A stretch of 39,167 bases of DNA, from positions 1-39,167 of the IMG/VR virus record IMGVR_UViG_3300043772_002313. One strand, given 5' to 3'. Origin of the DNA: a virus. Position 1 is the stretch's first letter. The number at the start of each line of letters is the position of its first letter. The notes under the pieces were generated by a model, which ran no database searches, had not been told where the DNA came from, and saw nothing but the letters and a program-made list of their open reading frames with translations. Below are positions 16,541 through 25,802 of this stretch, piece by piece. Made by a program: the position numbers and the translations under genes.

Positions 16541-17605
16541 ATGAACCAGGAAAATTTAGTTAAATTAGAAAAATCAATTCAAAACTTAAAAGACAAAACG
16601 TCTAAAATTTACTTGTTAGTACAGGATACTAAAGGTAATGCTAAAGCGTCGGTAGCATATATCTACAATTTAGGTATGGCTTTACATAACGCAGGATATA
16701 ACCCAGTTATATTACATGAAAAACCAGATTATTATGGTGTTAGTGATTGGTTAGGTGGTGAATATATGGATACATTACCCCACCAAGCAATTGAGGGTAA
16801 TAAATTGGAGGTTGCACCAGATGATTTCATTGTATTACCAGAACTATATGGTTTTATTATGGAACAAATCGCTAAGCTACCTTGTGGTAAAATCATCTTA
16901 AGTCAAGCGTATGACCACGTATTTGAAACGTTAAACCCAGGACAGACTTGGAGTCAATTTGGATTTATTAAATGTATCACAACAACTGAAAAACAAAAAG
17001 AATATTTGTCAAACATTTTCAGACACGTGTCATTTGATATTTTAACACCTTTTATTTCGGATTCATTCACACCTAACACTTTACCTGTTAAACCATTCGT
17101 CGCTGTTCACACTAGAGATCAACGTGATGCGGTTAATTTAATTAAACAATTCTATATCAAATACCCACAATATAGATGGATAACATTTAGAGATATGCGT
17201 GGGTTATCAGAATCTGAATTTGCTAAACAATTAAATGAATGTTGTTTATCTATTTGGATTGATGAAAATAGTTCTTATGGTACATTTCCATTGGAGTCAA
17301 TGAAATCAAATGTTCCGGTATTAGGATTAGTACCAAATATGGTTCCAACTTGGATTAACGAAAATAATGGTTTTTGGGTGAATAACAAATTAGACGTTAT
17401 TGATTATACCGCCGATTTTTTACAATCGTGGTTAGAAGATTCAATTGCTGACACAATATACACTGAAATGGGGAATACTATTTCTGAATTAACAACAAGA
17501 GATGAATTCAACACAACCGCCGTGGAATTATTTAATAAATATTTTACAGCGAGATTGGAAGCTTTTGAAGCACAAGCAACTAAACTACAAACTATTGAGG
17601 AATAA
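16541..17605 (+). CDS. GT-B-type glycosyltransferase
   Basis: The 354-residue protein has a GT-B layout. The N-terminal domain begins at the strand KIYLLVQDTKGNAKASVAYI (about 22-41), with HNAGYNPVILHEKPDYYG and DFIVLPELYGF further on. The C-terminal domain contains VAVHTRDQRDAVNLI and the donor-site region SSYGTFPLESMKSNVPVLGLV (about 246-266), where the Glu matches the conserved acidic residue of family 4-like enzymes. There is no membrane segment. It is followed 1 nt later by a GT2 gene, so the two probably act in the same glycan pathway. Confidence 0.75.
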   Translation: MNQENLVKLEKSIQNLKDKTSKIYLLVQDTKGNAKASVAYIYNLGMALHNAGYNPVILHEKPDYYGVSDWLGGEYMDTLPHQAIEGNKLEVAPDDFIVLPELYGFIMEQIAKLPCGKIILSQAYDHVFETLNPGQTWSQFGFIKCITTTEKQKEYLSNIFRHVSFDILTPFISDSFTPNTLPVKPFVAVHTRDQRDAVNLIKQFYIKYPQYRWITFRDMRGLSESEFAKQLNECCLSIWIDENSSYGTFPLESMKSNVPVLGLVPNMVPTWINENNGFWVNNKLDVIDYTADFLQSWLEDSIADTIYTEMGNTISELTTRDEFNTTAVELFNKYFTARLEAFEAQATKLQTIEE

Positions 17606-17606
17606 T

Positions 17607-18419
17607 ATGGAAAATACTACAACTTTAAACGTATCGGTTATATTGCCGATTAAATCAGCTAAGACTGTTGGGTTTGTTGATTTTTTTGAACGAGCGATAA
17701 AATCTTTAACAACACAAAAGGTTGGTGTTAATGAATTAATAATCGTTCATACAAATGAAGATCATTTGGTGGAATACTTAAATAATTTTGACTTCGGTGG
17801 TCTTAATGTTGTTAAACATACTTGGACGGATGATGCAAGTTATACATCACAAGTTAATTTTGGTGTTGAAAAAGCAACATCTGAATGGGTTACACTTTTT
17901 GAGTTTGATGATGAATATGCGAATATTTGGTTCAAAAATGTTCAAACATATATCAACGCATATTCGGATGTTGAAGTATTTTTACCAATCGTTGTTGATG
18001 TTGATAATAAAGGTGTTTTCGCTGGATTTACAAATGAAGCAACCTTCGCCGCTAACTTCACACAAGAAATTGGTGTTTTAACACATGAAACATTGTTGGA
18101 TTATCAAAACTTCCAAACATCTGGAATGGTTATCAAAAAAACAACTTTTGTTGAAAATGGTGGATTCAAACCATCATTTAAGTTAACATATGGTTATGAA
18201 TTATTCTTAAGATTAACAAATCGTTCAACGAAAATTATGACAATTCCAAAAATTGGTTATAAACATATTAATTTACGTGAAGGTTCAATCTTCTGGAATT
18301 ATAAAAATGGTGATACAAGATTAACAGAAAATGAAGTTAAATTTTGGATTGACCAAGCGAAAAAAGAGTTTTATCACACACAAGATAGAAACATAAAGTA
18401 TGAACCCCAAACAGTTTAA
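17607..18419 (+). CDS. Glycosyltransferase family 2
   Basis: The frame is open upstream to 17502, but the ATG at 17607, 1 nt after the preceding stop, places the first GT2 strand (TTLNVSVILPIKSAKTVGF) at the N-terminus. The 270-residue product has an NELIIVHTNE donor-binding strand (about 44-53), WVTLFEFDDEYAN with an acidic DDE in place of DxD (about 93-105), and a C-terminal acceptor-side segment. It overlaps the sigma factor start by one base, so glycosyltransferase and late sigma genes are co-transcribed. Confidence 0.78.
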   Translation: MENTTTLNVSVILPIKSAKTVGFVDFFERAIKSLTTQKVGVNELIIVHTNEDHLVEYLNNFDFGGLNVVKHTWTDDASYTSQVNFGVEKATSEWVTLFEFDDEYANIWFKNVQTYINAYSDVEVFLPIVVDVDNKGVFAGFTNEATFAANFTQEIGVLTHETLLDYQNFQTSGMVIKKTTFVENGGFKPSFKLTYGYELFLRLTNRSTKIMTIPKIGYKHINLREGSIFWNYKNGDTRLTENEVKFWIDQAKKEFYHTQDRNIKYEPQTV

Positions 18420-19165
18420 TGTCAGACGAAATCAATTCAACAAACGATACGGTTGAGTTAAATAAGAAGGGTAAAAAAACTTCAAGCTCTAATTATTTTG
18501 ATACTAGAGAAGAATTGGCGGTGGTAGAATACCTATCCGCCACTTCTTTTGAAGAAAAGAACAAAATATACAATACATATTTACGTAAACCCTTGGATAA
18601 GATGATATCTTCAATTATTAGAAGATATAAATTATATAGAAAAGATATGGATTTCACTGAAATACATATAGACACTCACTCGTTTTTGATGACAAAAATT
18701 GATAATTTCAAACCATCAAAAGAAAAAAAAGCATATTCATATTTTGGAACCATTTGTAAAAACTACTTAATGGGACAAATGATGAAGGATCAAAAAGAAA
18801 CGAATCGTAAAATTTCATATGAAGATATTTCATATGACTTAGAAAATGATGAACGTTTAACGTATTATATTGATTCTGACTATTTGGATTATCAACATGT
18901 TATCAGTAAATTATTAACTGAATTGGATAATTTTATTAAAACTGAAAAATTGACAGATAATGATGTTAAATTAGGTATGGCATTATACGATATTTTTGAA
19001 AATTATGAAAATATCTTTATTGGGAATGATAACAATAAATTTAATAGAAATATTATTTTGTTATCACTACGTGAAATGACTAATTTATCAACTAAAGAAA
19101 TAAGATGTTCAATGAAGAAGTATAAAGCGGTTTATGGTGGTCTTATTGAAAATATGGTAAAATAG
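18419..19165 (+). CDS. 55: gp55-like late RNA polymerase sigma factor
   Basis: The 248-residue protein has a sigma region 2-like core. IIRRYKLYRKDMDFTEI (about 60-76) is followed by a helix, then NFKPSKEKKAYSYFGTICKN (about 97-116) and LMGQMMKDQKETNRKISYED (about 118-137), the pattern of -10 recognition helices. T4 gp55 (185 residues) redirects host polymerase to TATAAATA late promoters, and TATAAATA-type motifs occur before several genes here. The protein is longer than gp55 because of a C-terminal helical part. The sigma call is fairly firm; equivalence to gp55 is inferred from context. Confidence 0.75.
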   Translation: MSDEINSTNDTVELNKKGKKTSSSNYFDTREELAVVEYLSATSFEEKNKIYNTYLRKPLDKMISSIIRRYKLYRKDMDFTEIHIDTHSFLMTKIDNFKPSKEKKAYSYFGTICKNYLMGQMMKDQKETNRKISYEDISYDLENDERLTYYIDSDYLDYQHVISKLLTELDNFIKTEKLTDNDVKLGMALYDIFENYENIFIGNDNNKFNRNIILLSLREMTNLSTKEIRCSMKKYKAVYGGLIENMVK

Positions 19166-19188
19166 TTAAAACAAACTATTTATAAGTT

Positions 19189-19563
19189 ATGGGAAGATTA
19201 GGAAAAAAAGATATTAGTCTTAATAAAGATTCTGTATTAGCTTTAATGCAGGAAATTTATAATGAACTTGTTGAACAACGTAATACTGCGATTAGGATAC
19301 AAAATAAAATGTTGTCAATGATGAAGGATCCTCAAGATATGACACTTATCGGTCCGGTTATTGAAAAACAACAAAAAATTATCAATGATTGTGTAGATAA
19401 GAAGTTATCCTTGTCAAAACTACAAGCGAGTATGTGGGAGAAATCTAATCAAAGTCAACAAGAAAATTTCTCCATAGCTGATATTGATATGGATGATGAA
19501 GTGATTAAAAGTTTAATTGAAAAGGACACTGATCCAAAAAATTCACAATATAAATTAAAATAA
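19189..19563 (+). CDS. Hypothetical helical protein (small terminase-like or late-transcription partner?)
   Basis: This 124-residue, almost entirely helical protein contains QEIYNELVEQRNTAIRIQNK and a second long helix (VIEKQQKIINDCVDKKLSLS). That helical-hairpin layout recalls the small terminase gp16 core, but similarity is only structural impression. The position directly after a gp55-like gene also allows a gp33-like co-activator. A TATTTATAA motif sits 4 nt before the start. Neither role can be decided from sequence alone. Confidence 0.55.
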   Translation: MGRLGKKDISLNKDSVLALMQEIYNELVEQRNTAIRIQNKMLSMMKDPQDMTLIGPVIEKQQKIINDCVDKKLSLSKLQASMWEKSNQSQQENFSIADIDMDDEVIKSLIEKDTDPKNSQYKLK

Positions 19564-19568
19564 TTGAT

Positions 19569-21491
19569 ATGCCACAACTGGACTTAAATAATGGGTTTTT
19601 GAATATTGAAAATAAATTAAAAGCAACAAAAGCTTTTAGTGATCTTAATACTCAGTATAAAAACGCGAAAAAACAATCCGGTAAAACTTTTGAACAAAAA
19701 AAAAGTGATATTGTTCAATCTTTAAGTGGTGCTAGTAAAAAAATTGATAACATTAGTCAAACCGCTAAAACGTATCAAAAAAAAGTAAAAACACAATTTG
19801 AAGAATTGTTAAATTTAAGTAAATTAACTTCAAACTCCAACTCTAATCGTTATATTAAAAGAAAATTATTAGAAACAATTAGAATTATTGAACCACAAAT
19901 ATCAACAATATTATTAGAAGACACCTTAAAAGCAATAGGTTGTGATCAAACACAAACATATGTTGGTGGTCAAAAAATATATCTTAAATTATCATCAATT
20001 GATTATTTGGGTATATTAAAACAAGACCCAAGTTCAGATCAAGCAAAACCTTTATACGAAAAAAATGATACAATAAATCCCCAGGGAATTCCATATTCAA
20101 TGAATCGTCAGTTGTATAAACGTATACAATCAACAAATGATTATAAAACGGATTATAACGAAGAATATAAGGGTTCATCTGGACAAGGTTTGTTTAATAT
20201 AAAATTTTTAGATAACCACCCAATAACAAATGAAAGTGGTGGTTGGTATGAAATAACTTTATCCAATAGAGCTGGTAATGTTAATTCAGTTAAAGAATTT
20301 ATTGTTGACTATTATACCTCAATTAAGATTTTTGAAAAACAAAATGTTATGGCCGGTATAATTGAGGCTCTAACTGGAGCAATTTCAATTAATATTGGAA
20401 ATGGGGATTATACAATTGATGATACGTCAAAATTATTCATATATATTCAACGAATATTGGGTTTATGTTTTGACAATAGAAGTGAAATTGATGTTGCTGG
20501 AACATCTAAAATATCCGAGTTTGATGGTGATGATCAATCATTTTATGAATTGAATGAAATTGATTTAAGAAATATTAATTCACGTAGAAATAATATAAAA
20601 CGTGGTGTTGTTCAGTTTGAATCATGTGATAATGTTGATTTACCAGTTAATTATTTAGGTTTATTAAATGACCTAAATACTATTACATTTGTTAAAGACG
20701 AAGATTTTGTTGATAAAGCGGATAAATTAACCAATAATATAGTTGATGATGAAAATAAAAAGGGTTTAGGGTTTGATCTTAATGTGGATGATGATATTAT
20801 TAAAACGATGGTTAAGGGGTTAGTATTATCCTTATTCTCCCCAAAAGTTTTATTACCCATTTTTTCAATGGTTGAATCATTAACCCAGAATGCAACACAA
20901 GTCATTGATTCATTTGTTAAGTTTATGAAGAAGTTTAGTTCATATGTTAAGTCAGTTATTTCAAAAATAGGTGGTTTATTTGTGAAAACATTATTCACCA
21001 TTATTAAATCGGATATTGTCAGATTAATTCAGTCGGTATTACGTGATTTAGTAAAGGAACGTATTCGTCTTAAGTATAGACGGATAATAAAATTAATTGA
21101 ACTACTATTAATTGTTGCTAGGTTTGTTAATGATTGGAGGCAATGTAAAAGTGTTATTGATGAACTTTTTATGTTGTTAAATTTAGCTAGAGGTAAAAGT
21201 TTTGGGTCAGGAATCCCACTACCATTATTATTCGGTTCACAACTATTAGAAGGTACGTCCCCAACTAGAGCGTATATTAACACAATTGAAGATTTACAGT
21301 CATTAGGTATACCAACAGGACCGATGCCGGATGGTAGTCCAAATTTAACAATGTTGTCCATGTTTTCATCAATTAAAGGTCAGGCGGATGAATTAGCTGA
21401 AAATGGTAAAGTAGAAATTGCTATACCACCATTAACAATCACACCAGCTGGGATAACAATCCCATTAAAAGCTTCAGGAAAAAGTATATAA
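19569..21491 (+). CDS. Probable baseplate or tail structural protein
   Basis: This 640-residue protein begins with a helical, Lys/Gln-rich coiled-coil region (about 1-95). A mixed middle follows, then a hydrophobic helical stretch at about 420-540 (MVKGLVLSLFSPKVLLPIFS and further helices) and a Gly/Pro-rich C-terminus (PPLTITPAGITIPLKASGK). It lies directly upstream of a small coiled-coil gene and the gp5-like hub gene, so a hub or wedge role is likely by position. The hydrophobic region is unusual for a purely structural protein and might contact membrane or tail lumen. No family is recognised. Confidence 0.65.
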   Translation: MPQLDLNNGFLNIENKLKATKAFSDLNTQYKNAKKQSGKTFEQKKSDIVQSLSGASKKIDNISQTAKTYQKKVKTQFEELLNLSKLTSNSNSNRYIKRKLLETIRIIEPQISTILLEDTLKAIGCDQTQTYVGGQKIYLKLSSIDYLGILKQDPSSDQAKPLYEKNDTINPQGIPYSMNRQLYKRIQSTNDYKTDYNEEYKGSSGQGLFNIKFLDNHPITNESGGWYEITLSNRAGNVNSVKEFIVDYYTSIKIFEKQNVMAGIIEALTGAISINIGNGDYTIDDTSKLFIYIQRILGLCFDNRSEIDVAGTSKISEFDGDDQSFYELNEIDLRNINSRRNNIKRGVVQFESCDNVDLPVNYLGLLNDLNTITFVKDEDFVDKADKLTNNIVDDENKKGLGFDLNVDDDIIKTMVKGLVLSLFSPKVLLPIFSMVESLTQNATQVIDSFVKFMKKFSSYVKSVISKIGGLFVKTLFTIIKSDIVRLIQSVLRDLVKERIRLKYRRIIKLIELLLIVARFVNDWRQCKSVIDELFMLLNLARGKSFGSGIPLPLLFGSQLLEGTSPTRAYINTIEDLQSLGIPTGPMPDGSPNLTMLSMFSSIKGQADELAENGKVEIAIPPLTITPAGITIPLKASGKSI

Positions 21492-21495
21492 TATT

Positions 21496-21699
21496 ATGGA
21501 GGAGTACGAAAAAGCGTTAGAAATTATTAATGATTATAAATCTAGGACAAATAAAGATTTAATGTTTGCGATGGATAAAATAAATGAAGATTTTGAATTC
21601 ACAAAAAAACAATTAATTGATTTATCCCACCATTTAGATAAACTAGAAGAATCTTATAATTTATTATTAAAGGAATATAAAACAAGGACAAATGGATAA
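21496..21699 (+). CDS. Small coiled-coil protein
   Basis: A 67-residue, entirely helical protein with heptad-like spacing (DINEDFEFTKKQLIDLSHHL in the middle, approximated by EDFEFTKKQLIDL). It starts 4 nt after the preceding gene and overlaps the gp5-like gene by 8 nt. Position suggests a baseplate assembly helper or chaperone; nothing in the sequence proves it. Confidence 0.6.
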   Translation: MEEYEKALEIINDYKSRTNKDLMFAMDKINEDFEFTKKQLIDLSHHLDKLEESYNLLLKEYKTRTNG

Positions 21700-23275
21700 T
21701 TCCGCATCACAAATATTTTTTCAAGGTGTTGTATATGACACTCAAGACCCCCTATTATTGGGTAGGTTAAGGGTTGTTCCATTAAATAAAGATTATGACG
21801 CTATTATTAAATCTATTGAAAATTGGAATGAAAAAACAGATGTTTGGACAACTAAAGACCCTTTAATATTTTTACCATTATTACCATTCTTTTTGAATAT
21901 CAACCCAAAAGTTGGGGAGTTGGTAAATATTTTTTATCAAAATAAAAACTTCACTTATACCAATCAATATTATATTACCGGACCATTATCTTCACCGATG
22001 TTATCCACATATGAGGCAAGTGAATCATCTAGAAAAATGTTGGGTGAAGGTATTAGATACAAACAAAATTTAACACTTAAAAAATCGGATGGTAGTTATT
22101 GGGATGAAAATTCTAAAGGGGTGTTCCCTGAACCTGAAGATAACGGAATATTGGGTAGGGGTACTGCGGATGTTATCATAAAAGAAAATGAAGTATTAAT
22201 TCGTGCGGGTAAAACAAATGAACTAAACGTTAATAAATACCCTATTGCTAATGATAAACGTGCTTTTCTACAATTATCAAATTTCACTCAAGAAAAACTT
22301 TTAGAAGAAACAAAAACAATACCAAAATTAATAACACCAACTAAAGTTGTTAAAAAGATGGTAGTTTGGGATATCTTAAATTTGGAAAATACTCAAGATA
22401 AATTCACTGGTTCAGTTGGAATATACAATGTTATTGGTAGTCAAAAAGTTAATACCGATAACTTCAATTACGATACAATTCAGAATTTAAGTATTGGTAC
22501 GGATTATGTTGGACCAATTGAAGAATATAAGTTCAACGCATCAAGTGTTGAGGAGGTATCCAATCTAATTAACAATGTTATTGATGGTCTTGTTGATGGT
22601 TATATTAACATATCTGGTTATACCACAAACAATCAAAATAACTTAATTAATCAATTCCCATTTATTATCACACCATCAAAAATGACGTATGATAAAGGAT
22701 TCACCCAAAAGATGATTCAAATAGGAACACAACAAGATATTAATGAAGTAAACAATTATATTAACTTCCATAAGAAAATAAAACCCGCGAATTCAACAAA
22801 AACTGGATTTGTATTGGTATGGGATAATAAAAATGGGGATGCGTTAATCGGTAAACAACAAGAATTGAAATTTGAAAATGTTGATGTTTTTGGAACAAAT
22901 AATATTGATATCACTTATGGTGTTATGGGAGCTCAAAAATTATATTTATTATCCCACGATTCGGATGGTCCAAAAGGAAAAATTGACTTATCAAAAACAA
23001 TATATGGTATTGAACAATCAAGATTTGTCGGTGGGTTTAATGGTCAAGGTGTGGAAAATGGGATTTATTCAAAAACTTATCCAACTGTTAGGGGGGATAA
23101 ATTGATGGAGTTATTATCCAAAATTTTTGATTTTATTACCGGACACGTTCACCCAATCGCAACAATGCCCCCAGTTCCAATATCAGCAGGAAATGGTCAA
23201 ACAACGGAAGAGATATATTCAATACTAGCAAACGCACAAAATTCAATATTAAATCAAAATATTCGGATTAATTGA
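21692..23275 (+). CDS. gp5-like baseplate hub / OB-fold protein
   Basis: The 527-residue protein opens with an OB-fold signature, FFQGVVYDTQDPLLLGRLRV (about 9-28), of the type found in T4 gp5 and VgrG. The KVGELVNIFYQNKNFTYTNQ block at about 74-93 fits the strand pairing of that domain. Late segments include FVGGFNGQ and a histidine-containing HVHPIATMPPVPISA near the C-terminus (about 488-502). No lysozyme domain is visible, unlike T4 gp5. It probably forms the central hub that carries the spike and contacts the tail tube. Confidence 0.72.
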   Translation: MDNSASQIFFQGVVYDTQDPLLLGRLRVVPLNKDYDAIIKSIENWNEKTDVWTTKDPLIFLPLLPFFLNINPKVGELVNIFYQNKNFTYTNQYYITGPLSSPMLSTYEASESSRKMLGEGIRYKQNLTLKKSDGSYWDENSKGVFPEPEDNGILGRGTADVIIKENEVLIRAGKTNELNVNKYPIANDKRAFLQLSNFTQEKLLEETKTIPKLITPTKVVKKMVVWDILNLENTQDKFTGSVGIYNVIGSQKVNTDNFNYDTIQNLSIGTDYVGPIEEYKFNASSVEEVSNLINNVIDGLVDGYINISGYTTNNQNNLINQFPFIITPSKMTYDKGFTQKMIQIGTQQDINEVNNYINFHKKIKPANSTKTGFVLVWDNKNGDALIGKQQELKFENVDVFGTNNIDITYGVMGAQKLYLLSHDSDGPKGKIDLSKTIYGIEQSRFVGGFNGQGVENGIYSKTYPTVRGDKLMELLSKIFDFITGHVHPIATMPPVPISAGNGQTTEEIYSILANAQNSILNQNIRIN

Positions 23276-23298
23276 TATTTATATCTAAACGAGGTTAA

Positions 23299-24765
23299 AT
23301 GTCAATACATAAATCATATTTTAGTAGAAATAACACCATAATATCCAATAGTTATACAAACACAGGAAAAAATCCGGTTGTTGAACTTTTTTATGGATCT
23401 TCAATAAATAACAACTACCCAACAGGGTTTAGTCGTTTTATTTTTAATTTAGACCTAGATTTATTGAATGAAAAAGTTAATGATGGGACTTTATCCCTTG
23501 ATTGTGATGAAAATGTATCACACATCCTTAAAATGACAAATACATCAATCTTTAACATTGAGGAATTATATACATCAACATCCCAAGGAAGAAAAAGGGC
23601 AACATCGTTTGACTTAATATTATTTAGGATTCCATATATTGATAACGATATGGACAATCCCCAATTATGGGATGAAGGTGTCGGTTATGATTTCGCCGAA
23701 CTTAAATATGAAATCGCTAGTGATAAAAATTATTCAATTCGTCCATCCAATTGGTATCAAACAACAACAATAACAAATTGGACCGAACCAGGAATCTATA
23801 ACAACAAAAATCAGGGAGTTGTTAACTATAGTGGATTGACAATTATTGATATCCAACATTTTGAATTTGGAAATGAAAATATCGCTTTTGATATGAGCGA
23901 TGAAATAAACGGAATTTTGGATGGTTCAATAACGAACGTATCTGGTTGGGGTATAGCATTTAGACCTGAAATTGAAAATTTTTCTGGTTTAACTTCAAAC
24001 TACGAGGTTCAATTCTTTACAAAACACACACAAACATTTTACGAACCATACCTAGAATCAAAATTTAACGACTTAATTGATGATGCGAGAAATTCATTTG
24101 TTTTGGGCAAGGTTAATAAATTATATTTGTATTTGTTTGACAACGGAACCCCGCTTAATTTGGATAGTACTCCAAATGTTGATATTCTTGATAACGCGGG
24201 TAATCCGATACCTGGGTTAACCGACCTAATGACTTGTCAACGATCAAAAGGGATTTATGAAGTAGTTGTTCCACCACTTTTGGGTTATAAAACACCATGT
24301 ATGTTTTCCGATAAATGGAAAAACTTAAAGTTAAATGGTTTTGACCTACCACCAGTATTAAATGATTTCACAATCTATCCATTGAAAAAATCAATACAAA
24401 TTGGAACCACAACAAATGATCCGAAATTATATGGTTTTGACTATTATGGTATAAAACAAGATGAAAAAATATATAACACCGATGTTCGTAAAGTGGGGGT
24501 GATAATTAAACAAGCTTATACAACAAATAAGTTATTACCGCACGTTGACGCATTCTATAGAATTTATGTTAAAGAAGGTCAAACGGAAGTTGAAGTTCAA
24601 GACTGGACTCAAATAAATCGTACACCAAATGAATATTTTTTCATGTTTGACACAAGGGATAAAATTCCCAACGAATACTTTATTGATATAAAAGTAAATT
24701 CTAGTGGCGAAGTGAATACTTATAAAAGACAAATAAAATTTCAAATAATAAACTATAAAGACTAA
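23299..24765 (+). CDS. Beta-rich tail or baseplate structural protein
   Basis: The 488-residue protein is mostly predicted beta strand. It contains ELFYGSSINNNYPTGFSRFI (about 28-47), INGILDGSITNVSGWGIAF (about 203-221) and FYRIYVKEGQTEVEVQDW. The GWGIAFRPEIE segment is typical of jelly-roll domains. It follows the gp5-like gene by 23 nt, and a GAGG lies 10 nt before the start, one of few Shine-Dalgarno-like sequences here. Baseplate wedge or fibre-attachment is the likely place. No named family is recognised. Confidence 0.65.
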   Translation: MSIHKSYFSRNNTIISNSYTNTGKNPVVELFYGSSINNNYPTGFSRFIFNLDLDLLNEKVNDGTLSLDCDENVSHILKMTNTSIFNIEELYTSTSQGRKRATSFDLILFRIPYIDNDMDNPQLWDEGVGYDFAELKYEIASDKNYSIRPSNWYQTTTITNWTEPGIYNNKNQGVVNYSGLTIIDIQHFEFGNENIAFDMSDEINGILDGSITNVSGWGIAFRPEIENFSGLTSNYEVQFFTKHTQTFYEPYLESKFNDLIDDARNSFVLGKVNKLYLYLFDNGTPLNLDSTPNVDILDNAGNPIPGLTDLMTCQRSKGIYEVVVPPLLGYKTPCMFSDKWKNLKLNGFDLPPVLNDFTIYPLKKSIQIGTTTNDPKLYGFDYYGIKQDEKIYNTDVRKVGVIIKQAYTTNKLLPHVDAFYRIYVKEGQTEVEVQDWTQINRTPNEYFFMFDTRDKIPNEYFIDIKVNSSGEVNTYKRQIKFQIINYKD

Positions 24766-24771
24766 ATTATC

Positions 24772-24942
24772 ATGGCAGATCCAATAAGTGCTAATACAGA
24801 ATCAATCGTTTGTAAAATAGATTGTTCAGGGAATACTCAAACAATAACACCTCCACACGCAACATATTCAAATGAACGAGGGGAAGATGTTATCCAATTA
24901 AACACAATTCAATTAGGTGGACAAAATGGATTATATTCGTAA
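24772..24942 (+). CDS. Small hypothetical protein (56 residues)
   Basis: An ATG at 24772, 6 nt after the upstream stop, opens a frame to TAA at 24940-24942: MADPISANTESIVCKIDCSG, then a Thr/Pro/His segment and ending QLGGQNGLYS. Spacing, the overlap with the next gene and ordinary codon use support expression. It may be a minor virion component; no family is seen. Confidence 0.55.
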   Translation: MADPISANTESIVCKIDCSGNTQTITPPHATYSNERGEDVIQLNTIQLGGQNGLYS

Positions 24943-25336
24943 TATTATAAAACAAGTTTTACGAGAAGAACATTCATCCCGTTATATGTTTTTTCAAAAT
25001 ATTGAACAAATGAAAAGACAGTGTGAAATTCTTCTTGAAATGAACGAAAATGAAATCACAACCATTTTAGAGGATGGTCATGATTGGGCCCAAGACCATA
25101 TCGCCGAAGCGAAAAATAATATGGACCAAGTTTTTGACTTTATAATGAATGAAGTTAAAGGTGAAGATGTTATCTTAGATGAAGCAAAAAAGAAGAATAC
25201 ACCAACAAACAAACGTTTATGGGATAACGCCTTAAACTGGGCGAAATCACGTTATAAAGTTTGTCCTAGTGCGTACTGTAATGGTGCCGCCGTTAAACGT
25301 TATAACTCCCAGGGGGGTAAATGGGTTAGAAAATAA
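24926..25336 (+). CDS. Small protein with basic Cys-containing C-terminal module and leader peptide
   Basis: The ATG at 24926 is preferred to a GTG at 24917; it overlaps the upstream gene by 17 nt. The 136-residue product begins MDYIRNIIKQVLRE, ending in L-R-E, a possible gp21-type cleavage site. Its C-terminal part (about 92-136) has NKRLWDNALNWAKSRYKVCP, then SAYCNGAAVKRY and GGKWVRK. This compact basic motif of the PSAYxNG...GGxW kind recurs in large phages, often as a small DNA-associated domain. Packaging into the head with DNA would suit the basic body. Function is not known. Confidence 0.6.
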   Translation: MDYIRNIIKQVLREEHSSRYMFFQNIEQMKRQCEILLEMNENEITTILEDGHDWAQDHIAEAKNNMDQVFDFIMNEVKGEDVILDEAKKKNTPTNKRLWDNALNWAKSRYKVCPSAYCNGAAVKRYNSQGGKWVRK

Positions 25337-25359
25337 TTATGAAAATCATTATCACGGAA
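25336..25359 (+). repeat. 24-nt direct repeat, copy 1 (leader cassette)
   Basis: These 24 bases, covering three bases before the ATG and the codons for MKIIITE, are identical to 25779-25802. Codon-for-codon identity between genes with different bodies suggests recent exchange of a leader cassette. Confidence 0.85.
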
Positions 25360-25770
25360 GATCAAAACGAAAAAGTTAATCGTAAAATTAAATTAGTGGT
25401 TGAAAAACTTGGTTTAACTCAAGCTAGAGAAGTGTTTGGTGATAAAATTATTAGACTAACATATCTTAACAATCCATTATCGTACTTAAATCAATTCAAC
25501 AATTTAACCCCAATTGAAAAAGATGATAAAATCTATTATGTTGATAATGATAACATCCCAATATTCTTCTACTTCAAAAAAAGTGAATTAAACAAACTTG
25601 GTTATTATTATATAAATAATGAAAAAATTTGGTCATTTTTTTATAAAGTTATGTGGTATGATGATGATGTTACAAAAAGAATTATTCACAACTGGTTAAA
25701 AACCGAATATAACTTATCCAACCTTAATGTAAAAACATCAATTTTAAGCAATTTTGAACCAATTAATTAG
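25339..25770 (+). CDS. Small protein with MKIIITE leader
   Basis: This 143-residue protein begins MKIIITEDQNEKVNRKIKLV; the leader ends in I-T-E, fitting an (I/L)xE site. The body has aromatic-rich strands (DDKIYYVDNDNIPIFFYF) and a helical end (VTKRIIHNWLKTEYNL). It lies 2 nt after the preceding gene and 11 nt before the next, which has the same leader and a related C-terminal layout (an F/W-rich helix with NWxxxxY). The pair may be diverged duplicates. No function is recognised. Confidence 0.6.
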   Translation: MKIIITEDQNEKVNRKIKLVVEKLGLTQAREVFGDKIIRLTYLNNPLSYLNQFNNLTPIEKDDKIYYVDNDNIPIFFYFKKSELNKLGYYYINNEKIWSFFYKVMWYDDDVTKRIIHNWLKTEYNLSNLNVKTSILSNFEPIN

Positions 25771-25778
25771 TATTTATC

Positions 25779-25802
25779 ATTATGAAAATCATTATCACGG
25801 AA
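25779..25802 (+). repeat. 24-nt direct repeat, copy 2 (leader cassette)
   Basis: Identical to 25336-25359 over 24 bases, including the three bases before the ATG. The flanks differ immediately on both sides. Confidence 0.85.

Noticed and set aside
19160-19181. Hairpin after the sigma gene as terminator
   Set aside because: The 8-bp stem is entirely A/T-rich apart from one pair and has no proper T-run, so evidence is too weak.
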